This document shows positions 10,830-18,999 of a stretch of DNA of 64,000 bases, piece by piece. Made by a program: the position numbers and the translations under genes. Within the stretch, counting starts at the first letter, position 1. Each line of letters begins with the position of its first letter. The notes beneath the pieces were generated by a model. The model worked only from the letters and a program-made list of their open reading frames with translations. It did no database searches and was not told where the DNA came from. This stretch comes from Isoetes taiwanensis (taxonomy: Eukaryota; Streptophyta; Lycopodiopsida; Isoetales; Isoetaceae): positions 4,211,594 to 4,275,593 of the forward strand of contig JAJEKV010000065.1 of assembly GCA_021234155.1 (NCBI GenBank), given 5' to 3'.

Positions 10830-10895
10830 GATCACCACGACCTTGAAATCCATTGATTGCTACCTAATTGCAAGCAAGGCATTTGGCCGTGGTGA
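10830..10895. repeat. Hairpin H6 (66 bp)
   Basis: GATCACCACGACC pairs with GGCCGTGGTGAT. The arms differ from H4 by compensating changes (CACCACGAC / CGTGGTG), so pairing is kept while the sequence changes. It lies 3' of coiled-coil gene 4. Confidence 0.75.
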
Positions 10896-11019
10896 TATTT
10901 TAATAAAACAGAACATACATTGGAACAACGGGATAGATAGAAAAAAAAAAGAGAAAACTTTTCTTTGAAGCAAAAAATAGATAGATACAAGCGGCTAGGG
11001 ATCTTCATGATCCTCTAGC

Positions 11020-11396
11020 TGATTTTCATGTCCCTGCAGCTGAAGCCGTAAAGGCAGCGTTCTCATCCTCCGCGGACTCGGGGCTTCTTCTCCATATCTT
11101 CTAAGGACTGCGAAATCATGTGAGCGGTTTCAACCGCCTCGCCTGCATGCTCGCCGCCTCTTGGTACATGGCGAATGTTTCCACGAGCTCAACGTCTCGC
11201 TCGTGCAGCAGCTCCCTCGTGAAGGCTAATCTGTCGACCGCCTCATTGTTCTCGGCGACGAGACGGTTGTTTTCATCATGGATCTCCTTGAATCTCTTCA
11301 TCACCACTTGCAAGGGTGATGTCCCGAAGGCAAACTGGGGGGTGGGGGAGTGCTATCTTGGCGTGGTCGCTTGCTAGAGGAAGATGATGATGCCAT
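11020..11396 (-). CDS. MASSSSSS coiled-coil family protein 4
   Basis: ATG 11396 gives MASSSSSSKRPRQDSTPPPP with a basic KRPR patch. A second frame (11313-11116) reads MKRFKEIHDENNRLVAENNE and continues as a clear coiled coil (RLAFTRELLHERDVELVETF) to a stop at 11116. One shift near 11310 is needed to join them; the joint resembles LPSDI.LA.VMKRFKE, matching gene 1. It is the best preserved copy of the family. A TATAAATAG (minus) lies at 11483-11491. Function unknown. Confidence 0.5.
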
Positions 11397-11482
11397 CGAG
11401 CGGTAAGGTGGAAGGCGGAAGCCGGAAGTAGAAGATGAGCGTAAGCGGAAGGCGTCCGGAGGTCGGCGTGGACATCGGTCTT

Positions 11483-11491
11483 CTATTTATA
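11483..11491 (-). promoter_or_regulatory. TATA-like box of coiled-coil gene 4
   Basis: TATAAATAG on the minus strand about 87 bases upstream of ATG 11396, followed (on +) by a single hairpin half-site GAGTCACACGGCGG at 11496. Confidence 0.6.
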
Positions 11492-11561
11492 ACATGAGTC
11501 ACACGGCGGAATAAATAAATTAATTGTCTTTTTCCAATAATATTTCATTTCTTGAGATAGA

Positions 11562-11622
11562 TATCACACGGACGTGAAAACCTAGATATGAAAATCAGGA
11601 CCGATGTATTTGGCGTGATGTG
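11562..11622. repeat. Hairpin H7 (about 61 bp)
   Basis: TATCACACGGACGTGAAAA pairs imperfectly with TTTGGCGTGATGTGA. It separates coiled-coil gene 4 from the acidic-protein gene. Confidence 0.65.
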
Positions 11623-11779
11623 AATAAATACAAATAAAATAATTTTATTAGGAATTTAGGAAGGACAATCGTACATAAATAATTTTACCGATACAAGTTG
11701 GAAAACATATAACTTCCAATTTCTCAAGCTTCGTCGTCAATTTCATGCTCTTTCAATCCCACAGACTTGATCCAACAAG

Positions 11780-13141
11780 GCAATGACTTCCATGTTATCG
11801 ACCCTGACTTCCAACCTTGGGTGAGTCAAGCCGGCAGACTAAAAATTTAACATATTGCTCGCGCCCGGAGACCGGCTTGGTCGTCAAAATATTGTAACAC
11901 GACATCCGCCGAATTGCTATCACCCTTTCGGTGTTTGATGCCAATTGGGAATGGTTCCCAGGAACATGCATAATGCACGGAGGTAATAGACAAACTCGCA
12001 CCCTTTGGACTGAAAGTTCAAGAAGACGATTATCTCCCCATTAACGAATCTTGAGATATATCTTAACAATGTAGAGTCCTTCAATCTTTCCTGTCCCCGC
12101 GTGCATGTCGGCAAGAAAAATCATCTACTTCCCACAAATAAGAACCCTCAAGATTATCTTCTTCACATTTATCCTCATCTACCAGGCTTATCTTTGCCGC
12201 CGATTGATGAAGGGCACGCCAAACACTCAGATCCTGTTGGCGACTTTGCACGGAGACGCTGGAATTCTTCTTCCGTTGGTAGATTCGCCTCATCTTGAGC
12301 AAATCGAGACTCCAGCCTCTCATATGCTTCTTTAAGCTTTATAGCATTGCCGGTATAATTAGATACTTCAAACATCTCTTTGTCCAAATCCTCTTCAAAA
12401 TCTAGGCCTAAGTTTACCCATTCGGCCAAGGTAACCGCGATAAGCTCGTCTTCCCTAGCACACATTAAGTAACATAGACGGGTTCCTCAGTATATCACTT
12501 AGCAATAAGTATTCTTTGCCTTCCACTAAAATTGGCGTTATGTCAGACAACTTCTTTTCATCCTCATCCCCATCCTCATCACCTTCAGAATCATCTCCCT
12601 CCTCTGGTTCACCCAAGGCCAGTGCGTCGAAGCTAAAACTCCTACATTCTTGCTCTTCTTCTTGTAGATCTATCTCCATTTCTACGTCATAGTCAGCATC
12701 ATCACACATAACTGACCCCCCTTGGCTTAAAGATTTCATTGTTTCCAGTGTATCTTCGGTTTGGCCGAGCAGAATGCAATAACTAGCAAATGCAAACGGC
12801 AAAGAGAAATAAGATACCTTCTTAAGCACAAGGACGCAGCCAGGAGGAGCCCGTTGCGCAGCATTCTTGAAAAACATCTTCCCTGTTTGCAAATGGGAAG
12901 CCGCCTCCTCTAGAGCTGGTTTTGGAATCCACGAGCCAGGGACATCTGCAAAGGACGTGCGCTGAGACCAAGCGGTCTGGGTGAAAGCTAAAGCAACCTC
13001 GCGATAGCATCCAAGCTCGCTACTGTTTGCCATGATGTCCAACTCCTTGCAATAGAACGGATAAATCGCAGTCGGCGCAACTTCCTCGTTGTCATGAGGG
13101 GCGGATGCATACCATTCCAGGAACTTCACATAACAATCCAT
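11780..13141 (-). CDS. Acidic protein of unknown function, one or more frameshifts
   Basis: ATG 13141 opens a 228-codon frame: MDCYVKFLEWYASAPHDNEE, a mixed domain (REVALAFTQTAWSQRTSFAD, PALEEAASHLQTGKMFF), and an acidic block (DLQEEEQE; EPEEGDDSEGDEDGDEDEKK). A shift at about 12460 continues into REDELIAVTLAEWVNLGLDF and KLKEAYERLESRFAQDEANL to 12175. Further fragments down to 11795 (FVYYLRALCMFLGTIPNW; VSGREQYVKFLVCRL) may be its C-terminus. KKVSYFSLPFAFA at about 12790 could be a retained intron (GTATCT...CTAG). Hairpins H7 and H8 flank the gene. Not recognised; acidic tracts suggest a nuclear or histone-binding protein, an inference only. Confidence 0.5.
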
Positions 13142-13263
13142 GGCGAAGCAAACAGCTAAAACAAGAAGATGTTTAGGAGCCGTAAGGCATCACTTTTGAA
13201 CTCAAGTAGCCGTTGTCGATTATGAAAGGGGACACAGCCGTTGTGGGGAGATTTGTCCGTACA

Positions 13264-13291
13264 TTTTAGGGTTAGGGTTAGGGTTAGGGTT
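13264..13291 (+). repeat. Short interstitial telomere-like repeat
   Basis: One TTTAGGG followed by three TTAGGG units and a partial one, directly abutting hairpin H8. The six-base unit differs from the usual plant seven-base repeat. Confidence 0.8.
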
Positions 13292-13360
13292 GGATCACAC
13301 GACGCGAAGACTACTATGTGCAACAAAAAAGCACAATGCTTGCTGCGCGTCGTGTGATCC
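13292..13360. repeat. Hairpin H8 (69 bp)
   Basis: GGATCACACGACGCG pairs perfectly with CGCGTCGTGTGATCC. It lies upstream of the acidic-protein gene and downstream of the H3-like gene. Confidence 0.9.
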
Positions 13361-13538
13361 TCACGTATAACATAAAAAAAAAAAAAAAAATGCAAAGTGC
13401 GAAGCTAGGCTTCTAAGAAAGAAATGGACTAAGAGATTAAGCTTATAAAGCCATTGCATTAAGAAATATTATACATATGAAAAAAACACAAAGGCACTTC
13501 ACGGCCTTTTTTCTGGGGGGTCTTTCTTCTTGTTGTAT

Positions 13539-14361
13539 TCAGCCATAAAATTTTGACCATAGTACTCGGGATCCCTTATCGCGTAAGGCGAGGCGCATGT
13601 CCTTGGGCATGATGATCACCCGCTTGGCATGTATTCTTGCAAAGTGCGAGTCCTCGAACAGACCGACACCAACCGCTTCCGAAGCCATTTGAAGAGCATT
13701 TAAAGGCGTTGCTTGAATTTCATGGCTGGTATGATGTATCGCACCACACTCTTGAGAATCTCTCTCACGAGCACGGCAAATGGGAGACGGAATGACCATC
13801 TCGGTGCTCTTCGATACTTCTTAATCGCTCAAAGCATTTAATACCGGGGCCGTCTTCCGCCCAGGCCTCTACCCTCACCCACCCCGGCATTTGGAGCACT
13901 GTTGCTCGGGCCGACTCTTCCGGCCGCCTCCTCACCCGGCATGAGGCAAGTGTTCCCTCGGCCGACTCTTCCGGTAGTCTCCTCACATTCCCAATTCGCC
14001 TTCCCTTTACGGCGTTGGGCCTCCTCCTCGATTTGAAGGTCACGGCACCTCCACGGGAGGAGCAGGAGGCGGAAAAGAGCAAGAAGAGGCGGCTGCCCAA
14101 TAATTAATCCGGCATCATATTACGCTGTGGGTCTCTCACATTTTCATCCTCTGTCTCCGAACCGAGTGCACCTCCCTACTTACTCGGGGCTGCTTCTCCC
14201 ATGATGCGTCATGCGGATTTCTTTTTCGGGTCTTACGTTAGGCATGGTGGGAGGAGGAGAATCTCTATCGAGACTTCAGAGTCGGATGAAGAAGGCGGAC
14301 TAATGTAATCACGGCCTTACACCACCGGATGGATCCTTGCGGTTTGCTTAGTTCTTGCCAT
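13539..14361 (-). pseudogene. Divergent histone H3-like gene, frameshifted, with an enlarged linker
   Basis: ATG 14361 encodes MARTKQTAR, the first nine residues of canonical histone H3 including the initiator Met. The following DNA (AGGATCCATCCGGTGGT) can be aligned to the codons for R-K-S-T-G-G with small indels, but as read the frame stops five codons later. The C-terminal histone fold is in the frame ending at 13539: NALQMASEAVGVGLFEDSHF, then IHAKRVIIMPKDMRLAL. These match the H3 alpha2-L2-alpha3 region (ALQEASEA..VGLFED, IHAKRVTIMPKDI.LA). Between them other frames show IKKYRR and LPFAVLVREI (H3 alphaN/alpha1). The tail-to-fold distance is about 500 bases versus about 120 in H3, filled with Gly/Glu/Arg-rich sequence in several frames. 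The fold looks H3-type rather than CENH3. It is a cargo gene of the 12.8-kb element. Confidence 0.75.
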
Positions 14362-14399
14362 GGCTTTCGGCGGATGGCGCTTTATACTACTGAACAACG

Positions 14400-14938
14400 A
14401 CAAAATAGACAAGCTGGCGGGGAGATAAATAGTAAAAAGCGAAGTTAAAGTAAAATATGATGGTAGCGTTTTTAAATAATTATGCGGAACCCTAAAAAAT
14501 ATCGGACAAAATACGGAACCCTAAAAACATCGGACAAAAACACAAATAAAAACCGAGATTCAAAGCTAGCCGATAGACAATTTCTTGTTGATCGCGAACT
14601 CACTAAACTTTACATTTCCCTCTTGCACGTAACCAACCCTAATGCCATCAATAAAATAATGGAAGTCGTCGACCAATTTCCTCTGTCTCCATTAGCACTC
14701 TTAGCTCGATAATGGCCATTCGCTTTCCATGGTGGCCGTATAAATGACTTCCTCCCCTCTCCATACTTTCGAATATCCACCGTGACGGAGTGTCTATTAT
14801 GGTCCTCAAACGGCTCCCAAAAAGTTGTGCGACCCTCTCTTTTTACGTTTCCTTCGTTCTAGTTGACAATTAACATTATAAATATTGTTTTGGAAGAAAG
14901 TATCTGAACTTAAAGGAGGACTTAACTACGGGACCTCG
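14400..14938. other. Gap without a confident gene
   Basis: A 76-codon + frame (14482-14712) is open but has low-complexity Lys/Asn content at its start and no recognisable feature. No hairpin copy was found here. Confidence 0.4.
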
Positions 14939-15951
14939 TTAGTTGACCGGATGATTCGTGGAATCGAACATCCCAGTCGGAACCAAAAATAAGCCATCCA
15001 CAAAATCGGGGGGGGGAGAAAGCATTATATGTCTTGAGACTTTTGAACTTCCCGCCATCCGGAATATGTTAGCAAATACCTCAAACGGTGTGAAGATTTT
15101 GAAACTCATCCTCACGCCTCCGTTTTCAGACATTCCCGCTTGCACCTCGTCAGCCATGCATTTCTTCATTGCAATTACATTGTTCTCATTAGTCTGTGGC
15201 TTACAAAGTTCACTTAAAGGGGGCAATTCAACTAGGCCTCAAGCTTCGGTTTCGACCTTTACGTTATAATCATGTCCGTAAAACCGGATGCCTATACCCC
15301 CTTAAAGGTCACGGCATCCATACCTTGGAAAAGGACAATTCCGATGTCTATGTGATACACGACAAGTACACTACTAATACTTTCGGCCGGAATGACATCC
15401 ACGACGTCTGATAAACATAAACCTGCACAATAAATTTGTTTGTAAACACGTGTCAACGAAAGAAATGAAAAGATAAGAAGATCACACGACGCGAAACTAT
15501 CTCTACGCAGTTAAGTAGCTGACAGACTAGCTTCGCGTCGTGTGATCCGTTTAAGGTGGTTACCATTTGCGGGCAATTTTGGGAAGCTGTTTTTGGTGGA
15601 GATTAGCTCTTTGGCCATATCAGAAGGGGTATATGCATGTCGTATTGTTATACTTTCCACTTTCCGGCCGCTAGAATTCAACTTGAACTCTTTTATCCTA
15701 CCTATCCAATGTGTCCGCACGTCTGATCGCCTTTGTCGCTTAACTCTATGCTCGCCCCTCGTTGATGGCAGCATACTCACCCACGAACCTATTGAGACAA
15801 AACCTCCCACTTCTTGACCTTGGGAGTTCTGTAAATGGGGCAAGAACACAGAAATTACAGGAGACATGGATTGCAGATGAGGAGTGAAGGCGAGAGGATG
15901 CACGTAAGAGGCGCCCGAGTGACAAGATGAAGTTTGGCCAAAATTTGACAA
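14939..15951 (-). CDS. BAH-like domain protein with one intron, probably frameshifted
   Basis: Exon 1 (from about 15951) reads GQEVGGFVSIGSWVSMLPS, then THWIGRIKEFKLNS, then ITIRHAYTPSDM. These parallel the BAH pattern VGDFV..., ...IARI.EI..., ...V.WFYRPEDT. A donor GTAACC follows at about 15563 and a TTTATTGTGCAG acceptor at about 15438. Exon 2 reads LSDVVDVIPAESIS, the BAH signature segment (ELFLSDHVDEVPVESI-type). After a shift it continues with ELCKPQTNENNVIAMKKCMA and FTPFEVFANIFRMAGSSKVS to a stop at 14939. Hairpin H9 lies in the intron. BAH domains read nucleosomes, which would fit the H3-like neighbour; the domain call rests on pattern matching. Confidence 0.45.
15480..15547. repeat. 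Hairpin H9 (68 bp), within the putative BAH-like gene intron
   Basis: GATCACACGACGCGAA pairs perfectly with TTCGCGTCGTGTGATC. Its position in a GT..AG intron shows that the hairpin is not strictly intergenic. Confidence 0.9.
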
Positions 15952-16199
15952 GGGAGTTGGTGACGGCGGTGGCGGTCAAAGTCACCATTATTTTGGGGGC
16001 GTTGGCGACTCCCAAAAAATACGGGCCATTAAAATGGTTGCAATAAAAGCGCAGGCATCCCCTATGAAAATACGCCATGTGGATGCCAAGTAAGCCTGCT
16101 CATCCTTCTACCTGCCAAGTAATACTGACTTTCGTAAAAAAGGCGCAAACCTGATTGGTCCTGGCGAATCTGACGTGGAAATCTTTAGCCCAAGATAAG

Positions 16200-16231
16200 G
16201 GCCATTTTCAGACCCCAAATCCGCCCTAATG
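16200..16231 (-). repeat. Right 32-bp terminal inverted repeat of the 12.8-kb element
   Basis: Exact inverted match to 3453-3484; on the + strand it ends in CCGCCCTAATG. It lies just outside the start of the BAH-like cargo gene. Confidence 0.85.
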
Positions 16232-16239
16232 CAACTTCC

Positions 16240-16830
16240 TATTTAAGTTGAATTAGAATACTTTCTAGTTCTGCTTGAGATAATTGGGATTCCTCATCCT
16301 CCTTGTCCGCTGCTACTCCCATAGCTCGATCCATGCTTCCAACATTGTTAAGTCTCCTCTGTGCATCTGTGTAGAACATCATAAGCAATTGTTAGATTAG
16401 GAACAAAAGCATGTTTAAGAATAGGAGTACCTTTGAACTCGTGACTGCCTCTCCATTTGATTTTGTTCAATTGGTTTCCCTGTTCGGCATTAATCTCCTC
16501 AAGAATCGGGTGCGCCAGGTGAGTTTGCATTTGAATTGGGGATATGGATTGTGATCTAGTCGTTCGATCTCCTCCGCCGCCGGAATCAACCGGTCACCAC
16601 GGGTAAAAAGGAATTTTTATCCCCTGTCTATTCCCTTCTCCCTCAAGTTTTACGATATGGCTCGTACCATGCCAATGATTTGTTCCTTAACCTGATTGGA
16701 CATTCTGCCAAAATACATCAACATCCTTTCCTCAAAATCTTTCCCACTGTCCTCTTTTTCTGACCCAATTGGCCAATGGTTGTTGCTGGCATATATCCCA
16801 CAAGCCTAGCTCAAATGAAAGGGCTATACT
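16240..16830. other. Right flank of the 12.8-kb element; small minus frames only
   Basis: On the minus strand MDRAMGVAADKEDEESQLSQ (16334 down) and an upstream 60-codon frame (16530-16348, ILEEINAEQGNQLNKIKW) look like fragments of an interrupted gene. The left flank of the element also has a minus frame (3453-3265, MHAKAINKVLKRAEVWRFNS) that could be its continuation. Not recognised. Confidence 0.35.
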
Positions 16831-16834
16831 CAAT

Positions 16835-17045
16835 GAGGAATATTCCTTTCAATGTAATAAGGAATATTCCTTGTAACTATGGGTGCACTTAAACAAACTA
16901 AAGAATATTCCTTTGAAGGTAATAAAGAATATTCCTGATAACTAGGCACTAAGGAATATTCCTTTCAATGCAATAAGGAATATTCCTTTCAAGGTAATAA
17001 GGAATATTCTCTTCAAGGTAATAAGAAATATTCCTTGTTATCTTG
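16835..17045. repeat. Array of AAGGAATATTCCTT palindromes
   Basis: The self-complementary 14-mer or close variants recurs about every 15-30 bases, often joined by CAAGGTAATAAGGAATATTCC. A second small block is at 17228-17282, on the other side of a foldback element. Confidence 0.85.
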
Positions 17046-17091
17046 AAATAACAGGTCCTAGGAATAGGTCCATGCCCCTAAAATGGTTTTT

Positions 17092-17233
17092 TTGAAATAG
17101 GTCCTAGGGGCAACTCTAGGGGCATGGTTTTTTTTTCAAACTGGTTATACGATGATGATCCCTGATGTCACATACCATAGTCCCATTGTAAAAAAAACCA
17201 TGCCCCAAGAGTTGCTCCTAGGACCTATTTCAA
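17092..17233. mobile_element. 142-bp foldback MITE-like element
   Basis: The left arm (starts TTGAAATAGGTCCTAGGGGC, ends in GGGGCATGG plus a T run) and the right arm (an A run, CCATGCCCC..., ends GGACCTATTTCAA) pair over about 40 bases with two or three mismatches. It sits inside the AAGGAATATTCC array, splitting it. No clean target duplication was seen. Confidence 0.75.
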
Positions 17234-17290
17234 GGTAATAAGGAATATTCCTTTCAAGGTAATAAGGAATATTCCTTGTTACCTTGATTT

Positions 17291-17314
17291 TGTAATGGGC
17301 TTTTTAGCCCATTA
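17291..17314. repeat. 10-bp-arm palindrome
   Basis: GTAATGGGCT / AGCCCATTAC around a TTTT loop, followed by an A-rich run. Confidence 0.7.
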
Positions 17315-17742
17315 CTAAAAAAAAAGGTGGACGAGGATTACATTTTGAACAATCATGACACTCTGGCCTGTAACTGAACATTACAAGCCAGAGAGCCATA
17401 ACTTTTCATCATCTAATCTCTATCCACACTCTTCAATGAAGCATCAAAACACTATTTATATATGCGCACGATTTTTGTGATATATGCATGTGGGATATTG
17501 TTAACTTTGTGTTAGGGTTGTGCTAACTGCATACCAAGGAGTTGGTCTCATGATCAACCTATACATTTTACATTTGCGAAAATATTGAGGTGTAAAATCC
17601 CGAGGTGTGAAATCGTATGCATGTAAACATCCCTTTCCTCTTCTGCCTCATTCCCAAAATCGTATGCATGCAAACATCCCTTTTATTCCCAAAGCTTCAT
17701 TCCGTCTATTTTCCTCTTCCTCGGGTCAGCTTCATTCCGTCA

Positions 17743-18039
17743 ATGGCCAGGTTCAAAACTACAGTTCGTAGGAGTACTCCAGCTATTGTGCCTGCTCCTT
17801 CACCGCTAGCTCGGTCAGAATCCGTGTCCTCATCAGAAGGGCATCCAGTTACAGTGGTGGCCAAGTTCACTCCACCACAAGTGGAGAAACTTATCACAGA
17901 GGCACAAGCTGTTTGTTCAATCTGGGTTCTCGAATGGGTTGATCGAGGTTACCCTGACGAAGAGCGTCTTCTGGAAATGAAGATGTATGCCATGGAGGAC
18001 GACCTCCATATAGAGCTGAGGATGGCCCCTCAGCCCTGA
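17743..18039 (+). CDS. Small protein with a histone-H3-tail-like N-terminus (98 aa)
   Basis: ATG 17743 gives MARFKTTVRRSTPAIVPAPS, then a Ser-rich linker (LARSESVSSSEGHP) and a compact domain: VTVVAKFTPPQVEKLITEAQ, then WVLEWVDRGYPDEERLLEMK and LHIELRMAPQP. A longer upstream reading (from 17617) is possible, but the ATG at 17743 starts the conserved part. The first 12 residues match H3 (M-A-R-T-K-Q-T-A-R-K-S-T) at eight positions, plus K/R at a ninth. A frameshifted paralogue at 41395-41650 shares the domain (VVKFSALEVERLQRQEASV; QQWVDRVNPQDECLLQM). The frame is intact and ends in TGA. Function unknown; it is convergent with the Ulp1-type gene. Confidence 0.65.
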   Translation: MARFKTTVRRSTPAIVPAPSPLARSESVSSSEGHPVTVVAKFTPPQVEKLITEAQAVCSIWVLEWVDRGYPDEERLLEMKMYAMEDDLHIELRMAPQP

Positions 18040-18403
18040 TTAGTTTTTAGATTTGTTTTTTTAATCCCAGGTTTCAATTGTAAAGCTTTTTTATATGAGA
18101 ACTATTTTTTTGTAAAGCTTTTTGATTAACAGAACTCCTCTTCTCTACAACTGTTGTGACTATTTTTTTTGCTTTAACTGTTCTCTTAGTTTCCACTGTT
18201 CTTTTAGTTAACTGAACTATTTCTATCCTTTTGTGTACAGATATAAGAAACATGTTTCAACTAAAGTTTAGTTTGCAACTCAAGTTTTTGGTATTTAGTT
18301 TGCAACTCAAGTTAATGACAGTTTTTGTCATTAATTATAAAATGCAAAGTACATAGCAAAGTATGCCTTTACTGAAACCCTAAATCAAAACAACTTCTCT
18401 GCA

Positions 18404-18733
18404 GGTGGTGGTGGGGTGTGGTGGTGGGGGGGGGTGGTGGAGTGGTGTGTGGTGGTGGTGGGGTGGGGTGGTGGGGGTGGTGGTGGTGGTGTCTGCAGTG
18501 GTGGTGTGTGGTGGTATGATGTGGTGTGGTGTGTGGTGGTGGGGGGTGGTGGTGGTGGTGGTGGTGGTGGTGGTGGTGTCTGTAGTGGTGTGTGGTGGTA
18601 TGATGTGGTGTGGTGGGTGTGGTGGTGGGGTGTGGTGGTGGTGGTGGTGGGGTGTGGTGGGGGGTGTGGTGGTGGTGTGGTATTGTGGATTGTGGTGTGA
18701 GTGTGGTGGTGGAGGGGGGTGGTGGTGTGGTAC
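18404..18733 (+). repeat. 330-bp GGT/GTG-rich array, almost free of C and A
   Basis: The + strand is nearly all G and T, with runs such as GGTGGTGGTGGTGGTGGTGG. It contains two near copies of a larger unit (GGTGGTGTCTGCAGTGG at about 18485 and GGTGGTGTCTGTAGTGG at about 18573). It is a strand-asymmetric minisatellite with potential for G-quadruplex or triplex structure. The long open frames in it are compositional artefacts. Confidence 0.9.
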
Positions 18734-18999
18734 AAGGTCACAAAACATATCACTCGAAACATAGTCATAAAGTATACTATCAGTAGTATACTATTCAGCA
18801 TAGTGTCATTTACACATTCTTTATGATAGGAAATGTTCACAAAAATGTGAACAAAAAATATATAGATATAAGCCTGTTACATAGTTCATCTTGCAAAATC
18901 AGATACTCAGACTCATGATCAGCTCAAATTCTGTTCTCGTATCTTCTCTCGTGCATCAATCATAAATCGAAATCGGAAGTTTCTTTAAATCGGAAATCG

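Larger units (their letters stand above)
3453..16231. mobile_element. 12.8-kb element bounded by perfect 32-bp inverted repeats
   Basis: The 32 bases at 3453-3484 (starting CATTAGGGCGGATTTGG) are an exact reverse complement of 16200-16231. Weaker similarity continues inward, for example a shared CCACGTCA about 45 bases inside the left end and 58 bases inside the right end. The segment holds a degenerate transposase-like gene on + and a set of mostly minus-strand cargo genes (four coiled-coil paralogues, an acidic protein, an H3-like gene, a BAH-like gene). It is punctuated by a hairpin family I did not see elsewhere in the window. This fits a large TIR DNA transposon with cargo. The flanks are TGCACA (left) and TGCAAC (right); a decayed 6-bp target duplication is possible but unproven. 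The family is not recognised. Confidence 0.72.

Noticed and set aside
13539-14361. CENH3 (centromeric histone) rather than canonical-type H3
   Set aside because: The first nine residues and the IHAKRV.IMPKD segment follow canonical H3, and loop 1 does not show the longer CENH3 pattern. The frame damage prevents certainty.
5255-15547. Hairpins as CRISPR repeats or a true integron
   Set aside because: Loops and spacings are irregular, there is no regular repeat-spacer array and no integron-type tyrosine recombinase was seen. Only the layout resembles attC sites.
3453-16231. Calling the element a Polinton/Maverick or giant-virus insertion
   Set aside because: No protein-primed DNA polymerase, packaging ATPase, major capsid protein or retroviral-type integrase was recognisable in any frame. 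The H3-like gene and hairpins alone are not enough.
3453-16231. A 6-bp target duplication TGCACA/TGCAAC
   Set aside because: Only four of six bases agree, and TGCA is self-complementary and common. It is recorded as possible but not used as evidence.
18380-18840. Long His/Thr/Pro-rich (minus) and Gly/Val/Trp-rich (plus) open frames
   Set aside because: They are products of the GGT/CCA simple repeat; stop codons are absent only because of base composition.
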